From positions 434,001 through 498,000 of the forward strand of contig BSBN01000038.1 in NCBI GenBank assembly GCA_027924645.1: a DNA stretch of 64,000 nt. The letters are read 5' to 3'. Position 1 is the first letter of the stretch, and each line of letters opens with the position of its first letter. The notes beneath the pieces are model-generated. The model saw nothing but the letters and a program-made list of their open reading frames with translations. It was not told the origin of the DNA and made no database searches. Of the stretch, positions 1 through 11,756 are shown in pieces. A program made the position numbers and the translations under genes. Origin of the DNA: Cunninghamia lanceolata (lineage: Eukaryota > Streptophyta > Pinopsida > Cupressales > Cupressaceae).

Positions 1-487
1 AAAGATAAACTAGGGTTTTCTACCCCTTCCTCCACTTGTTCCATTTTGACTACAAACAACTGACAAACTTTCCTTCTAGCCCTGTTTAATTGCTTGGCTA
101 AGATAGTTCTTATTTTAACTTCTCTTTGAATCCTTTGGAATTGGGTCAGATTTCCCAAATCATCTAAGCATTTAACTATTTTTGAAAAATAGTCAACCTT
201 AGCTCTATGTTTCCATAACCAACTCATTCATAGATTACATCATAGGAACCTAGGGGTGCTACATAAAGATTTACTTCAGTTGAGAAACTAGGGAGATCAA
301 TCTTGGCTTCAAACAAACATTTCTCTACCTTAGCCTTAGATTGGTTAGCATATTCTACTAACCAAGGTTTGGACATGTAACCAACTTTTCTAGAAAATTT
401 ACTCAAAATTCTAGGAGAAACAAAGTTTTCATTAGCTCTTGTATCAATCAAAATAGATATAGGGACTCCAAACAAAGTACCTGCCAT
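1..487 (-). pseudogene. Ty3/gypsy aspartic protease and following linker (element Z)
   Basis: A retropepsin-like protease would cut the Gag-Pol polyprotein inside the virus-like particle. The frame at 487-224 contains ILIDTRANENFVSP, where a working enzyme has D-S/T-G-A, so the catalytic glycine is replaced by arginine. The later strand LYVAPLGSYDVI matches the usual end of the domain. Downstream, 223-1 still aligns in style with the spacer between protease and reverse transcriptase, but with many stop codons. The protein continues beyond the left edge. It is a dead copy; assignment to the protease family is firm. Confidence 0.75.
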
Positions 488-547
488 CTCAATGGGTGTG
501 ATTTGATACTCTGCTTGACGATTGTCGAGAGATGCATGAATCCTTTG

Positions 548-1515
548 CTAGAATGCTTCTTGCTGAGTAAGTAGTACAGTACCTCTTTGTTGACCATTTT
601 GATTCTTGTTAGGGCAACGATTTGCATAGTGGTCGCCCCCACAAGTAAAGCATCCTCCAATGGGTCCTTTCTTATCTGAAGTCTTCCCATTGTTATCCTC
701 ATTTCTTTTATAGTTGCCATTCTTCTTCCCATTACTAGATCCACCTTTGTTCTTCTGAGGTCCTTTATCTTTTCTCTTGTTATCATAGCTCTTTTCATAT
801 CTTTTCTTGTAGGGTTGATTGTTGAGAGTTCCATTAAACCTCTTGCGGTTTCTATCATGATAAGCCGAGATAGATTTTAGCTTTTGCTCTTGCTTGATCG
901 CCTTCTCATACACTTGATCCATTGTTGTGGGACCATGTACATCCACTTCACCACCAATTTGAGCATTTAAGCCCATGATGAATTTTTTGATCCTGAATCT
1001 CTCATCCCTTTGATATTGTGGAACATATTTCAGGAGTTGAGTGAATTTTTCTCCATATTCCACCATTGTCATATTTCCTTGTTGAAGATTTTGAAAATTA
1101 GTCAGTTTCTGATCAAAATAGAGTTGTAGTAACCATCTCATGTGAAAGAGTTCCACAAACTCATCCCAAGTTACCCTTAGAGAGATCAAATTCAATTCAT
1201 CTTTTTATTCATCCACCAAGTGGATGCTTCTCCTGCCAGTTGGAATGCTCCCCATACTGCCTTGGTCACCTCCGAGTAATTTCTTATCTCGAAGTACTTT
1301 TCCATCTCTGTTAATTAAGCTTCTACAGCATCTCCAGTTTCTGTCCCATCAAATTTTTGTGGAACAACCTTCTTCATATCCTCGGAGATCTCCAAGGCCA
1401 ATCTATCCCTTGCCTCTTTATGAGGATCGGTACTCTTACTTTGATCTTCATGATTTTCTTCGCTTTCACCATGAGAGTTTTCACCTCCTCCCTTAGTATT
1501 CCCTTTGTCATCCAC
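548..1515 (-). pseudogene. Ty3/gypsy gag (element Z)
   Basis: Gag would form the particle shell and bind element RNA. The part at 1,195-548 (215 residues) has a retrotransposon-gag core with the pattern MTMVEYGEKFTQLLKYVPQY followed by a helical stretch, then a basic Lys/Asn/Gly-rich tail and one zinc knuckle, CFTCGGDHYANRC, of the CX2CX3HX4C spacing common in plant Ty3 elements. The N-terminal acidic part lies at 1,515-1,315 in another frame, so at least one frameshift separates the two. The frame closes at 548 just before the protease. Family assignment is secure; the protein is broken. Confidence 0.85.
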
Positions 1516-2271
1516 CTTTTAAAAATCACCCAGTTTTTTCTTGGTTTCCTCAAGCATGGTTATGATTTGGTCCAGCTTTTTATCAGGCAGGTGGTTTTCC
1601 TCTTCACTTTCTCCTTGGTTAGTTCTTGTCCACACCATGTTTATCGATTTCTCACACCTGAGAATATTGAGTTGTCCATTAGTTCAAGATTATAATGTAA
1701 CCCATTAAATCTAAACATAATACTCAATTTAAACAATAGTTTGGCACAAAAAAACTTTTTTTTTTTATTTCACTTCAAAAGTAAAGAGTAATCTTCTTTG
1801 ATACAAGAAATGACTTCAAAAGTCATACTCAAAAGGAGTATATCCCTCAGACTCATTTTTAGATACATAATCTCGAGGTATATAACCCTCTGACTCACTA
1901 TCGGACCTAATTTCTATGATCTCAATAGTTGAGGGTATGCGGGGATCTCATCTAACCATAATTATTTCCTCATCTTTAACTCTTTCCAAGTACTCCCTTC
2001 TCACTCACTTGATTCGAGTTAAGGTAGTCACTAGAGTTTTCGTATCACTTAACCAAATTTCACTCTCAGCATTGGTTCCCTCAAAGGTTTTGATAATGGC
2101 CTCATGCTCTCTTTTTGCTTTAGGGAAATGTTGACTTGAATTAACAGACTTTCTTGTTGTCTTCTTAAAACGTACCATCCTGGCACAAAATTTTTCAAAC
2201 ATTAGCTAACTGCATAATGTTGACTACAGGCAAGCATAGTGGTCTCATAAGCCCTAGTGCTGAACCTAGTA
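1516..2271 (-). other. untranslated leader of element Z
   Basis: About 750 bases lie between the primer binding site and the first recognisable gag residues. Short open stretches occur here, for example a basic 65-residue frame at 2,202-2,005, but none matches a family I know. I read it as the packaging and leader region of the element. Confidence 0.5.
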
Positions 2272-2283
2272 GCTCTGATACCA
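2272..2283 (-). other. primer binding site of element Z
   Basis: On the minus strand this reads TGGTATCAGAGC, the complement of the 3' end of initiator methionine tRNA. It lies two bases inside the LTR end at 2,286. This fixes the element's orientation and the inner edge of its 5' LTR. Confidence 0.85.
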
Positions 2284-2285
2284 TT

Positions 2286-4212
2286 TGTAACATCCATGTT
2301 CTAAAAACATAGTAAAACTAGAAATTTACCATAGAGTAAATTAACAAGGTAAAAATGAGATAGAGAAAAAATTTCTTTTATTCAACAAATAATCAAGTAA
2401 CTACAATTACAAGATTTCTTATTATAAGATACAGTAAACCATATTGTCTTTCTTATTTACAATGTTTATAAATTTAAATCCATTACATATACAATATTGG
2501 ATTGGATACTGCTTCTGAATATCTGACATCTTTATCACAAGTCTTGGCATGTTTCCTGCTTGGAGAGAGAGAGCATCTTTCCAGTGATTTACCTCCAACC
2601 ACGGACTGACAGTCTCCCACACATCTTCCACATAGGAAGTGGCCCTACCCTTCACAAGGAATATAGACCTTACGTGACTAGTGGTAATTTGCCTTTCTTG
2701 AGTACATAGTGTTGTATTCTACTCAACTCTATCAACCATACAACCCTAGATACCCTCTAGCTAAGTATGATTTCCGATAGGATGAGCAATCTGAATACAG
2801 TGAACCGACAATGCATAGAGAAAATAAATGCATTACTTTGGCCAATGTTTTTAATGTCAATATCATTCATAATGAACGTAGTTGTTGTGTTCACCCACCC
2901 CTACTTGACTTGGATACTGTCGTATTCTCATAGTTTTAAAACTCTTATCCATCCTAATCATGTAGTAGTTTAATCTATGAGTCATAATAATAATACTTTT
3001 AGACTTAAATAAGTCTATATAAGATAACCATTCATTTGGTTCATATTCGACTCTAGGGTTTTAAAACAACCCTCGAAGATTACAATATTTCTATATTTAT
3101 CATATCTCATTTCTGTAAGCTAAGGTTCATAATCGACCTTTGGTTTAACTCAACCATAGTTAGGTATACAATAATCTTGCTAAGATATTAACTGCTAATC
3201 AAAAGGAATATGAATAACTATTCAATTAAACTCTACGTGATGCCATTGATCATCACCACATATATACTCATATATGATTTTATACAAAGTTGCTTCTATA
3301 TAGACATAGTCTATTACTACATAATGGTTTACTATAGGCTATACTCATGAAAATTACTAGTATAGACATGAGAAGATCTTTTGACATTTTATCCCATTCA
3401 TCTAACTATCCCTAGTTCTTCTACCATTCAATAGGTTATACCATAGTTACCATAGACCACCAAGAATTTAGGTTCTTTGGATAAAATATCGTTTAGACAA
3501 TGTATGGGAACTAAAACAAGATTGGTTTCAAAATAATGACACCATTAATACTTTATCCTGTATTACACTTGGTTGGTAAGTTTTCTAAAACTAATACCAT
3601 TTATACTAATCTCGATGAGAGTTTAATACATATCTATCCCATGATAAAGTAATCGACTTATTTTAAAATGATTGCTCATCCAACAGAGCGACTGGTTTTC
3701 TAAACACTAGAAAACTATAACAATTTCTATCAAAGAAAGTTCATTTATTTCCCGAACAATAAAAGGGTCTACATATCAATTTTATGACAGATGTAATATC
3801 AACCCAAAATGATAATTCAAAACAGATATCATTGCAAAGCATGCATCGACCTTTTTAGGCTAAGTTTTCGCTTCTCTGGTTTTACTAAAACTTACACATA
3901 CATCACCGACTTAGTCATTCAAGTTAAATCGATAGCATTCAAGGTGATACAGACAACTTATCTCCATTGTATAGTTTACACAAAATACTAAAAGGATAAC
4001 CAAACTGAGTTAAACGATTGTCCAAGACAAGCATTCATCCAAATTATCTTTGTCTCATAAAACATAACTTGCAGGGGTATTTACTTGACAACGACGGTTT
4101 ATAGAGATGTATGTGTAGGTAGAAAACTTATGTGTTCCTCCTCGTTGACCATGTTCTCCACTATTCTTTAACCTACTTCCTTACTGCCCACTACGAGTTC
4201 TTTTCTACTGAT
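2286..4212 (-). repeat. 5' LTR of element Z, primer-proximal part
   Basis: This AT-rich stretch begins with TGTAACATCC next to the primer binding site and runs to the CACCC target duplication of element A at 4,213. It holds no gene. It is the 3' (U5-side) portion of the long LTR in element orientation; the rest lies beyond element A. Together the two parts give an LTR of about 3.1 kb. Confidence 0.65.
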
Positions 4213-4217
4213 CACCC

Positions 4218-5273
4218 TGAAAGGAAGCTAGGTGTACAGAAATCACTTCCTACAATAATCTTAAGAGGAGAGGTCTATGCAAATTCAATTTTATCCTAAC
4301 TATTACAGCAATGTTAAACCATTAACATGAGATATTGTAGCAAAACACAAGAACCATAAAGTAGATAGAAGAAGAGAGACAAAGATTTATGGTGGGGAAA
4401 ACCCTTATCGAGTGAAAAACCCCACACTCAGAAACCTGCACAATGTATTAACAAATCTGAAATATGTTTACAATACTCTTGAAATGTAAGCTTCAATGGT
4501 CTTTGACACTTGTATTTGGAGTCAATCTAGCAGAATAATAATACCTGTAAAACCTGTGATACAACTCCCTCTCCAAGCACCTATTTTTATAGAAAAAACA
4601 AGGCAATATTGGACCTTTCTTGGAGTGGGCATCCAACTTGGCTTCATGGACCAAAACCCATGCCTAAGGACACTTGGTCAACATTGTAGAATGTGCTTGA
4701 CACTTGTCCATAGCTCCCATCCCACAGGGGTCTCCCATTTCCAAAATTGGCTATGATAGATGCTCTTACGACACTTACGACCGTCATAGGATCTGTCATA
4801 GCAGTTACAACTTACAGTTGTAAGAGAATCTGTCATACATAGGCTATAAATAGCATATTCTCTTACAACATGTCATAGTCCACCTTGGGGTGCCCAAATA
4901 TGCATTTTTCAAAGATGCTTTACGACACATGTCTTCACTTGTCTTACATGCTTCTATTTATGACTCTTACATGTCATAGATTCGTCATAGGAATCCGTCA
5001 TAACCGTTTAGGTCAAACATTCCCTTACACAACATGGAAGATGCTGACACATGGAAAAATTCTCCTACCACAAAGTGGGATGTCTATCTCCTCATGTGAG
5101 GACAAAATTACAAGTTGTCATATTCCATGTAGGACTGACACATCATTGTGCCACATCCCACAATATGACAATATGGAATTTTACAAATATTTACAACATA
5201 GGCAATTAAATAATAAATACAAACATTAACAATGTAAGGAATTACCAAGGTTGAGACACCTTAATTCCCAACA
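4218..5273 (-). repeat. 3' LTR of copia element A
   Basis: It reads TGAAAGGAAG at the left and ends AATTCCCAACA, so on the element strand it starts TGTTGGGAATT and ends in CA. It pairs with 9,472-10,525. Many GTCATA motifs are scattered through it (about 4,790-5,000). Confidence 0.95.
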
Positions 5274-5285
5274 TTCTCCCACTTG
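5274..5285 (-). other. polypurine tract of element A
   Basis: On the minus strand this reads CAAGTGGGAGAA directly before the 3' LTR. It is the expected second-strand primer of copia elements, and the same core recurs in elements B, E, I and L here. Confidence 0.85.
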
Positions 5286-5321
5286 TCAAACACCTTGTAA
5301 GAGCCAATAGAATAACATGAT

Positions 5322-6960
5322 TTAACTACTATAGGCCGAGAGGCTCATAGACTTCGAACACCATCTAAACTTCTCTGTGCTCACTGGTTTGGTTAATGCA
5401 TCAGCAATATTCTTCAAAGTATCTACCTTTTCTAAATTTACCTTTCCATCCTCAACCATGTCTCGCATGAAGTGAAACTGAACATCAATGTGCTTGGTTC
5501 TAGCATGGAAAGTTGGATTCTTTGCAAGGCAAATTGCACTCTGACTGTCACAACTGATCGTGATCTGACCTGCATCAACACCAATAGCTGAACACAATCT
5601 CTTAAACCAAATGGCTTCCTTACAAGCATGAGTTGCTGCCATATACTCAGCTTCTATCATGGACAGAGCAACCACAGGTTGTCGCCTACTCATCCAACTA
5701 ATAACACCACCAAATAGTGTAAACACATAAGCACTGGTGGATCTCTTGCTGTCAATGTCACTTGCCCAATTTGAATCCACAAATCCATGAATGTTAATAG
5801 AATGCGGAGGTCCTGTAACATTACCATGATAGCAAATGGAATACTTGAAAGTACCCCTCAAATATCTGAACACTTGCTTAACTGCATCCCAATGAACCTA
5901 TCTAGGATTAGCCATAAATTGACTAAGGACTCCCACTGCTTGGGCAATGTCTGGTCTTATGCAGACCATAGCATACATCAAACTACCAACAACACTAGCA
6001 TAAGGTACTCTGCTCATGTCCTCCACCTCACTAGGAGATTTTAGACAATCCTCAACAGATAACTTTGTCCCCAAAGAAATAGGAACACACAATGGTCTAC
6101 AATTTGCCATGCTGAACCTATCCAACACGGTCTTCACATACTTACTCTGGCTTAACCAAAGTTTTCTATTAGCTCTGTCTCTTCTGATTTCCATTCCTAG
6201 AATGTACCTGGCTACCCCTAAATCTTTCATTTCAAACTATGTTGATAACTAAGATTTGAAATCATAAATCATATTCTTACCCTTCCCAATGAGAAACATA
6301 TCATTAACATACAGTGCAACAATGAGAATACGATCACCATCAAATTTAAAGTACACACAATGATCTGATTTTGATCTCACAAATCCAATTGACAACACAA
6401 AGGCATCAAACTTCAAGTACCTTCTCCTAGGGGATTGCTTCAAACCATACAAAGACTTCTTAAGTTTGCAAACCATATTTTATTTACCTTTCACCATGTA
6501 ATTCTCTGGCTGTGACATATAGATTTCTTCCTCCAAATCACCATGAAGGAAAGCTGTCTTCACATCCATCTATTCTACCTCCAAGTCATAAGTTGTTGTG
6601 AGAGAAAATAGGAATCGAATGGATGTTAGCTTTGCAACGGGAGAGAAGATCTCACCATAATCTATACCCTCCACTTGTGAATACCCCTTCGCAACCAATC
6701 TAGCCTTATACTTCTCAACACTAGTATTTTCACCAATCTTCTTCTTGAACACCCATTGCATCCAACGAGTTTTTGTCCAGGAGGCAAAGGCACCAAGTCC
6801 CAAGTTTGATTCTTTTCAAAATAATCCATTTCATCCTCCATGGCCTCCTTCCAGGAACCTGCATCTTTCATGTCCAAAGCCTCTGATACAATTCTAGGTT
6901 CATCACAGTTAGTGAGTAAAGCATAAGCACAACTAGAATCAAGCAATGTAAAACCAAATC
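5322..6960 (-). pseudogene. copia reverse transcriptase and RNase H (element A)
   Basis: This region would copy element RNA into DNA and degrade the RNA strand. In order on the minus strand it has the N-terminal RT motif WKEAMEDEM (near 6,850), [13 protein letters not shown] (near 6,690), the LKKSLYGLKQSPR block (near 6,440), the active-site motif as YVND at 6,311-6,300 instead of YVDD, then KDLGVARYILGMEI and a complete RNase H part (5,873-5,322) with GFVDSNWASD, EAEYMAATHA and CDSQSAICLAKNP. At least one frameshift (near 6,790) and several stop codons break it. With one catalytic aspartate changed to asparagine it cannot work. Confidence 0.92.
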
Positions 6961-7138
6961 TTTCAGGTTGCTTTCTTATCCGTGTAGACCTCCTTAAGGG
7001 CTAAGGTTGAGGTTTAGCTTCTTCATCTGAGTTGTCAGAGCTCTCCTCATCATCAGGTCCAACATTGTCTTTCTGTTCAGTCTTCTCAGGGGTAGGAGGA
7101 AACTAAACAACATCCTCTTTCTTTACCTTTTCTTCTAG

Positions 7139-8095
7139 CTATAAAATAGTGGGAGAAGGTGTAAGCTCTCTAAAGATAACACTTTTGTTATACAACACTT
7201 TTTCATCCACAGGGTCCCAAAGCTTGTATCTTTTCACACCAACACCATAGCCAATGAAGATACACTTAACAGCCTTGTTCTCCAACTTTGTCCGCTTCTC
7301 CTTAGGCACATGTGCATATGCCTCACAACCAAAAACATGAAGATGCCTTATTGAAGGCTTTCTACCAGACCACACCTCCATGGGTGTCTTACCAACAAGA
7401 GCTGATGTAGGACATCTGTTTACCAGATAGCAGGCAATGACAACAGCTTCAACCCAAAACTTTTGTTGTAGGCCACCTCCACTAAGCATACTCCTAGCCT
7501 TCTCCATCAGTGTCATGTTCATCCTCTCTGCAACTCCATTTTGCTGTGGGGTGTATGGAGTTGTCTTGTGTCTTTAAATCCCAAGTTCCTTGCAATATTT
7601 ATCGAATTCTGTTGAACAGAACTCACCACCGTTGTCAGTTCTCAAACATTTAATCTTTTTACCAGTCTGATTTTCAGCAAAGGCCTTAAACTCGTTAAAC
7701 TTTCTATAGACTTCAGATTTGCTTCTGAGAAAATAAATCCATGTCCTACTGTAATCATCTATAAAAGATACAAAATATACAGACTTTGATAACGAATGAA
7801 CATTAACATGACCAAACACATCAGAGTGAATAAGGTCCAACACACCAGAAGACTTATGAGAACTCAAGTAAAACTGAACATGGTTTTGTTTTCCATAAAT
7901 GCAATGTTCGCAAAAGTCAAACTCAAGATTACAATCATCTAACCCCTCAACGAGGTTCTTATTTTTTAGGGTATGTAGACCCTTCTCACCAATGTGGCCA
8001 AATCTCTTATGCCATAACATTGTCTTTTTAGCAGGAAGTTTAACTTCCAATGCACGATTACAACCATCAAGACTAGAAACAACAGATTTCTTCAC
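7139..8095 (-). pseudogene. copia integrase (element A)
   Basis: Integrase inserts the DNA copy into the genome. The pre-integrase zinc site is seen as WHKRFGHIGEKG followed by CEHCIYGK (near 8,010-7,890). The catalytic core follows, with LIHSDVFGH as the first aspartate, RTDNGGEF as the second, and the QNGVAER glutamate just after a stop near 7,574. The C-terminal part at 7,522-7,139 (FWVEAVVIACYLVNR, then FGCEAYAHVPKEK) is well kept. Only one obvious stop interrupts the core. Between it and reverse transcriptase (7,138-6,961) lies the usual low-complexity acidic linker. Confidence 0.92.
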
Positions 8096-8199
8096 TGCTC
8101 ATTTAGATGGTGGGGATGAAGTGACTGCTACCCTCTTCCTTGAGTCAGAAGAACTATTGCATTGTGAAATGCATGCCTCCAGCTAAAACAAAGTACCTC

Positions 8200-8560
8200 T
8201 CGTAGTACCCTTAGCAAGCACCATAGCTCCTCTAGTCATCTTGCATCCTTCTTTGGAAAAGACAACCTACACACTTGCATCATTCAACATACTTACAGAA
8301 AGCAGGGTCTGTGCTAATCCTGGGATGTGCATAACCCTAGAGATCCCCTTCACTTGACCATCAGGGAATTGGATAGAGACCTTCCACGACCAACAATCTT
8401 CAGATGAGAGTCATCACCTAGATACACCTTTCCACCATCGAACTCCTCATACTTAGTGAACCAGTCTTGATGTGAGGTCATGTGGAATGATGCACCGGAG
8501 TTGATTAGCTACACATCGTTAGATGCATGGGTTGCCAGGGCTGCAATGCAAGCATCACTG
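8200..8560 (-). pseudogene. copia aspartic protease (element A)
   Basis: Reading leftwards from about 8,520 the frame gives a stop and then LINSGASFHMTSHQDW. The copia protease consensus here is W-x-(V/I)-DSGAS-x-HMT, so the catalytic aspartate is asparagine and the tryptophan codon is a stop. The downstream pattern EEFDGGKVYLGDDSHLKIVG matches the intact version in element B. Both losses fit C-to-T decay. The domain is dead but unmistakable. Confidence 0.8.
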
Positions 8561-8585
8561 TCATCTTGTGACTTGTCAGAATCTG

Positions 8586-9354
8586 AATCAGGAGCTTTCT
8601 TCTTCTTCTTCTTCTTCTTCTTCTTCTCCTCTTTGTATTCCTTTCAAAAATGCCCAGTTTTTCCACAGTTCCAACAAAGAGCCTTGGACTTTCCAGGAGA
8701 TTTGGATCTACCCTTGTCAGCTTTCTTATCCTTCTTCTTCCCTTTCTCCTTGGGTCTTCCACGAACTACAAGGGCCTCTTTGGCTGCCTTAGAAGACTTT
8801 ATTTGCATCTCTTCAGACAACAACGAAGAAACTACTTCTTCCATTTTGAATGTGGATGTGGTGCTTCCAATAGCCATGACAAGATGATCCCATGAGTCTG
8901 GCAGAGAACAAAGCAAGGTCATACACTGATCCTCCTCCTCCATCTTCACACCAATAGATGTCAATTGTGCAACCAACATGTTAAAGGTATTCATATGTTC
9001 AGTGACGGATCCTCCATCCTCCATTCGAAGAGAATACAACTTCTTTCTTAGGAAAAGTTTATTAACTAGGGATTTGGCTTGATACACATCCCCCAACTTC
9101 TTCCAAAGTAGTTTTGCAGTAGTCTCCTCATGGACATTTAACAGAACAAAATCAACAAGACTAAGTCTTATGAGACCCTTAGCCTTCTAATCCTTGAGAT
9201 CCCACTAATCTTGTGACATTGCAGCTAGTTTAGTTCCATTAACACTTTCCCAAAGGTCTCAATCTACAAGCATGTCTTCCATCTTGAGCTTCCACAGCTT
9301 GAAATTAGTGCCATTGCATTTCTCCACTTCAAATCTTCTGGATGTGCTTGCCAT
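8586..9354 (-). pseudogene. copia gag of the UBN2 type (element A)
   Basis: The ATG at 9,354 opens a frame with MASTSRRFEVEKCNGTNF and WKLKMEDML, the typical start of copia Gag, with three stop codons before 9,180. The core at 9,096-8,644 keeps LWKKLGDVYQAKSLVNKLFL, the helical block and a Lys-rich tail. A zinc knuckle begins as CWNCGKTGHF and is cut by a stop. A run of GAA codons (a CTT microsatellite on the plus strand, 8,598-8,627) follows in the tail before protease. Gag would coat element RNA; this copy is broken. Confidence 0.88.
8598..8627. repeat. CTT/GAA microsatellite in gag of element A
   Basis: About ten TCT/CTT triplets in a row encode an acidic or basic run on either strand. 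The lysine/glutamate-rich gag tail is the likely source of the slippage. Confidence 0.9.
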
Positions 9355-9457
9355 CTCCTTGCTGCAATAAGATACATAATACTCTGCACAAACTCTCTCT
9401 CAACTTAAGATCATCTCAAAAAACCCCTACTCAACAACTAGGACCAAAGGTGATCAG

Positions 9458-9469
9458 GCTCTGATACCA
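9458..9469 (-). other. primer binding site of element A
   Basis: On the minus strand this reads TGGTATCAGAGC, complementary to initiator methionine tRNA, two bases inside the 5' LTR boundary at 9,472. Confidence 0.9.
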
Positions 9470-9471
9470 AC

Positions 9472-10525
9472 TGAAAGGAAGCTAGGTGTGCAGAAATCAC
9501 TTCCTACACTAATCTAATGAGGAGAGGGCTATGCAAATTCAATTTTATCCTAACTATTACAGCACTGTTAAACCATTAACATGAGATATTGCAACAAAAC
9601 ACAAGAACCAGAAAGTAGACATAAGAAGAGAGACAAAGATTTATGGTGGGGAAAACCCTTATCGGGTGAAAAACCCCACTCAGAAACCTGCACAATGTAT
9701 TAACAAATCTAAAATATGTTTACAATACACTTGCAATGCAAGCTTCAATGGTCTTCGACACTCATATCTGGAGTCAATCTGGCAGCATAACAGTACCTGC
9801 AAAACTTGTGATACAAATCCCTCTCCAAGCACCTGTTTTTATAGAAAATACAAGGCAATATTGGACCTTTCTTGGAATGGGCATCCAACTTGGCTTCATG
9901 GACCAAAACCCATGCCTAAGGACACTTGGTCAACATTGTAGAATGTGCTTGACACTTGTCCACAATTCCCATCCCATAGGGGTTGCCCATTTCCAAAATG
10001 GGCTATGATAGATGCTCTTACGACACTTATGACCGTCATAGAATCTGTCATAGCAGTTACAACTTACAGCTGTAAGAGAATCTGTCATACATAGGCTATA
10101 AATAGTATATTCTCTTACAACATGTCATAGTAAACCTTGGGGCACCCAAATATGCCTTTTTTAAAGATGCTTTACGACACCTGTCTTCACCTGTCTTACA
10201 TGCTTCTATTTATGACTCTTACATGTCATAGATTCGTCATAGGAATCCGTCATAACCGTTTTGGTCAAACATTCCCTTACCCATCATGGAAGATGCTGAC
10301 ACATGGCAAAATGCTCCTACCACAAAGTGGGATGCCTATCTCCTCATGTGAGGACAAAATTACAAGTTGTCATATTCCATGTAGGATTGACACATCACCG
10401 TGCCACATCCCACAATATGACAATATGGAATTTTACAAATATTTACAACATAGGCAATTAAATAATAAATACAAACATTAACAATGTAAGGAATTACCAA
10501 GGTTGAGACACCTTAATTCCCAACA
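9472..10525 (-). repeat. 5' LTR of copia element A
   Basis: It pairs with 4,218-5,273 over the full length with scattered substitutions and a 2-base gap. It begins TGAAAGGAAGC and ends AATTCCCAACA, followed by the CACCC duplication. On the minus strand the block near 9,650 (GGGTTTTCCCCACCATAAA) resembles a transcript-start or R-region motif shared by other copia LTRs in this window. Confidence 0.95.
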
Positions 10526-11756
10526 CACCCCAACTCAGCAAAACAAAAACATATCCACCCAAAAAGATGCGCCAACGACTAAGTCGTGGCGTTAAGAGCT
10601 CAAACAGAGTCATGATGAGTCGTGCTCTCTGTTCGCTCCCACTCTTAGCAGTTCATAACTCATTTAATTCCAATGGTACTGCTTTATGGTTCAACTCCAA
10701 ACACCAGCCATAAATATGCAATCATCGACAAATGTTGATGATGAAAGAATCATTTGAGGAGATCAGTGATGGCAGCTAAGTTATCCGCCACTCCTCTTAT
10801 AAGAGGCCGCCAACTCAATAAACTAACTTTGAACAATCAATTACTCTTAATGAGTAATTCGATCCATCCTATTTTTAACATTTAAGGCACTCCTCAATAG
10901 ATGCCTAAGGCTGCTCAACTAAAAACCATAATAATTATCATGAGGTATTACCTCATTGGACCCATATATATAATATTTGATTAAATCAAATATTATTTTC
11001 ATATCATTATCTCTATTTGATTATTATGATTTAATTAATAAAAGGATAATACTAAAACAAGGATTACGGATAACATGATCGGGTTGAGCTAGTCTCCCCA
11101 TCACGATCCATCGACAAAAACATGTCATCTTAACTTGACGATAAAGTCTTAACATTAAGGATTGGTTAAAACACCTCAAGGGACTTAGTAATAATATAAC
11201 AATCAGTTTACGACAATACCATCGTAATATTTACATTTAACGTAAATAGTCACAAATCAAACTCAAATGACGTCATTAACGTTATTAACGACTATAATGA
11301 CTTACTACAACTAGTAAATAATATTGACAACCTGTCGATTAGGTTCAAAAGTAAACTGACAAGACAAGGCTTACCTCTTACGACACATTGGTTCACATTT
11401 GTGTTAAACACTTATACTCTATTTGGCAAATAAACCACTCGTAACCCGAGGTCTATATCTCTCTCCTGGAAAGATACTCTCTCTCTCTTTTCTCCGAGAG
11501 TCATCTGATAACCTGTCAACCTGTATCAAACTTGTTACCAAAGAAATTATGATTAGTGCATCATTATTCAAATAATAGTTCAAATCTCATAATGAAAATA
11601 TTAAATTGATAATAACATAATCTTTCCCACAATTTCATAAATGCCATTCAATATAATCCATGTTTTTCCTTGTCATTAATCTAAACATTATAATAAATTT
11701 ACTTATGTCCAAGTAAAAAGTAAAAGTATAGCAAGACAAAAATTGGGGATGTAACA
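10526..11756 (-). repeat. 5' LTR of element Z, distal part
   Basis: This continues the LTR of element Z after removal of element A. It is AT-rich, has no gene, and ends with GGGGATGTAACA, the inverted partner of TGTAACATCC at 2,286. The outer target duplication cannot be tested because the other LTR is outside the window. Confidence 0.6.

Larger units (their letters stand above)
4218..10525 (-). mobile_element. complete Ty1/copia element A (minus strand)
   Basis: This is a full-length copia element of 6,308 bases with two LTRs of about 1,055 bases, a polypurine tract, a primer binding site and all coding regions in copia order (gag, protease, integrase, reverse transcriptase, RNase H). A perfect 5-base target duplication, CACCC, flanks it at 4,213-4,217 and 10,526-10,530. 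It sits inside the LTR of element Z. The LTRs differ by several percent by eye, so it is not recent. Stop codons in gag, protease, integrase and reverse transcriptase, plus lost catalytic residues, make it non-autonomous now. Confidence 0.95.
1..11756 (-). mobile_element. Ty3/gypsy element Z, 5' part, interrupted by copia element A
   Basis: A minus-strand Ty3/gypsy retrotransposon enters from the left edge. Reading leftwards from 11,756 it has a long 5' LTR (11,756-10,526 and 4,212-2,286, split by element A), a primer binding site complementary to initiator methionine tRNA at 2,272-2,283, a leader, gag, and a protease region that runs off the window. The LTR ends are inverted: TGTAACATCC at 2,286 and GGGGATGTAACA ending at 11,756. 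Reverse transcriptase, integrase and the 3' LTR lie outside the window. Gag and LTR style fit the Tekay/Del chromovirus group, but without integrase the lineage is an inference. Confidence 0.75.

Noticed and set aside
8480..8887. Serine/phenylalanine-rich plus-strand frame
   Set aside because: It is the antisense shadow of gag of element A, including the CTT microsatellite.
4496..10481. Pairs of similar frames at 4,496-5,229 and 9,736-10,481
   Set aside because: They are LTR copies of element A, with no gag, pol or host similarity.
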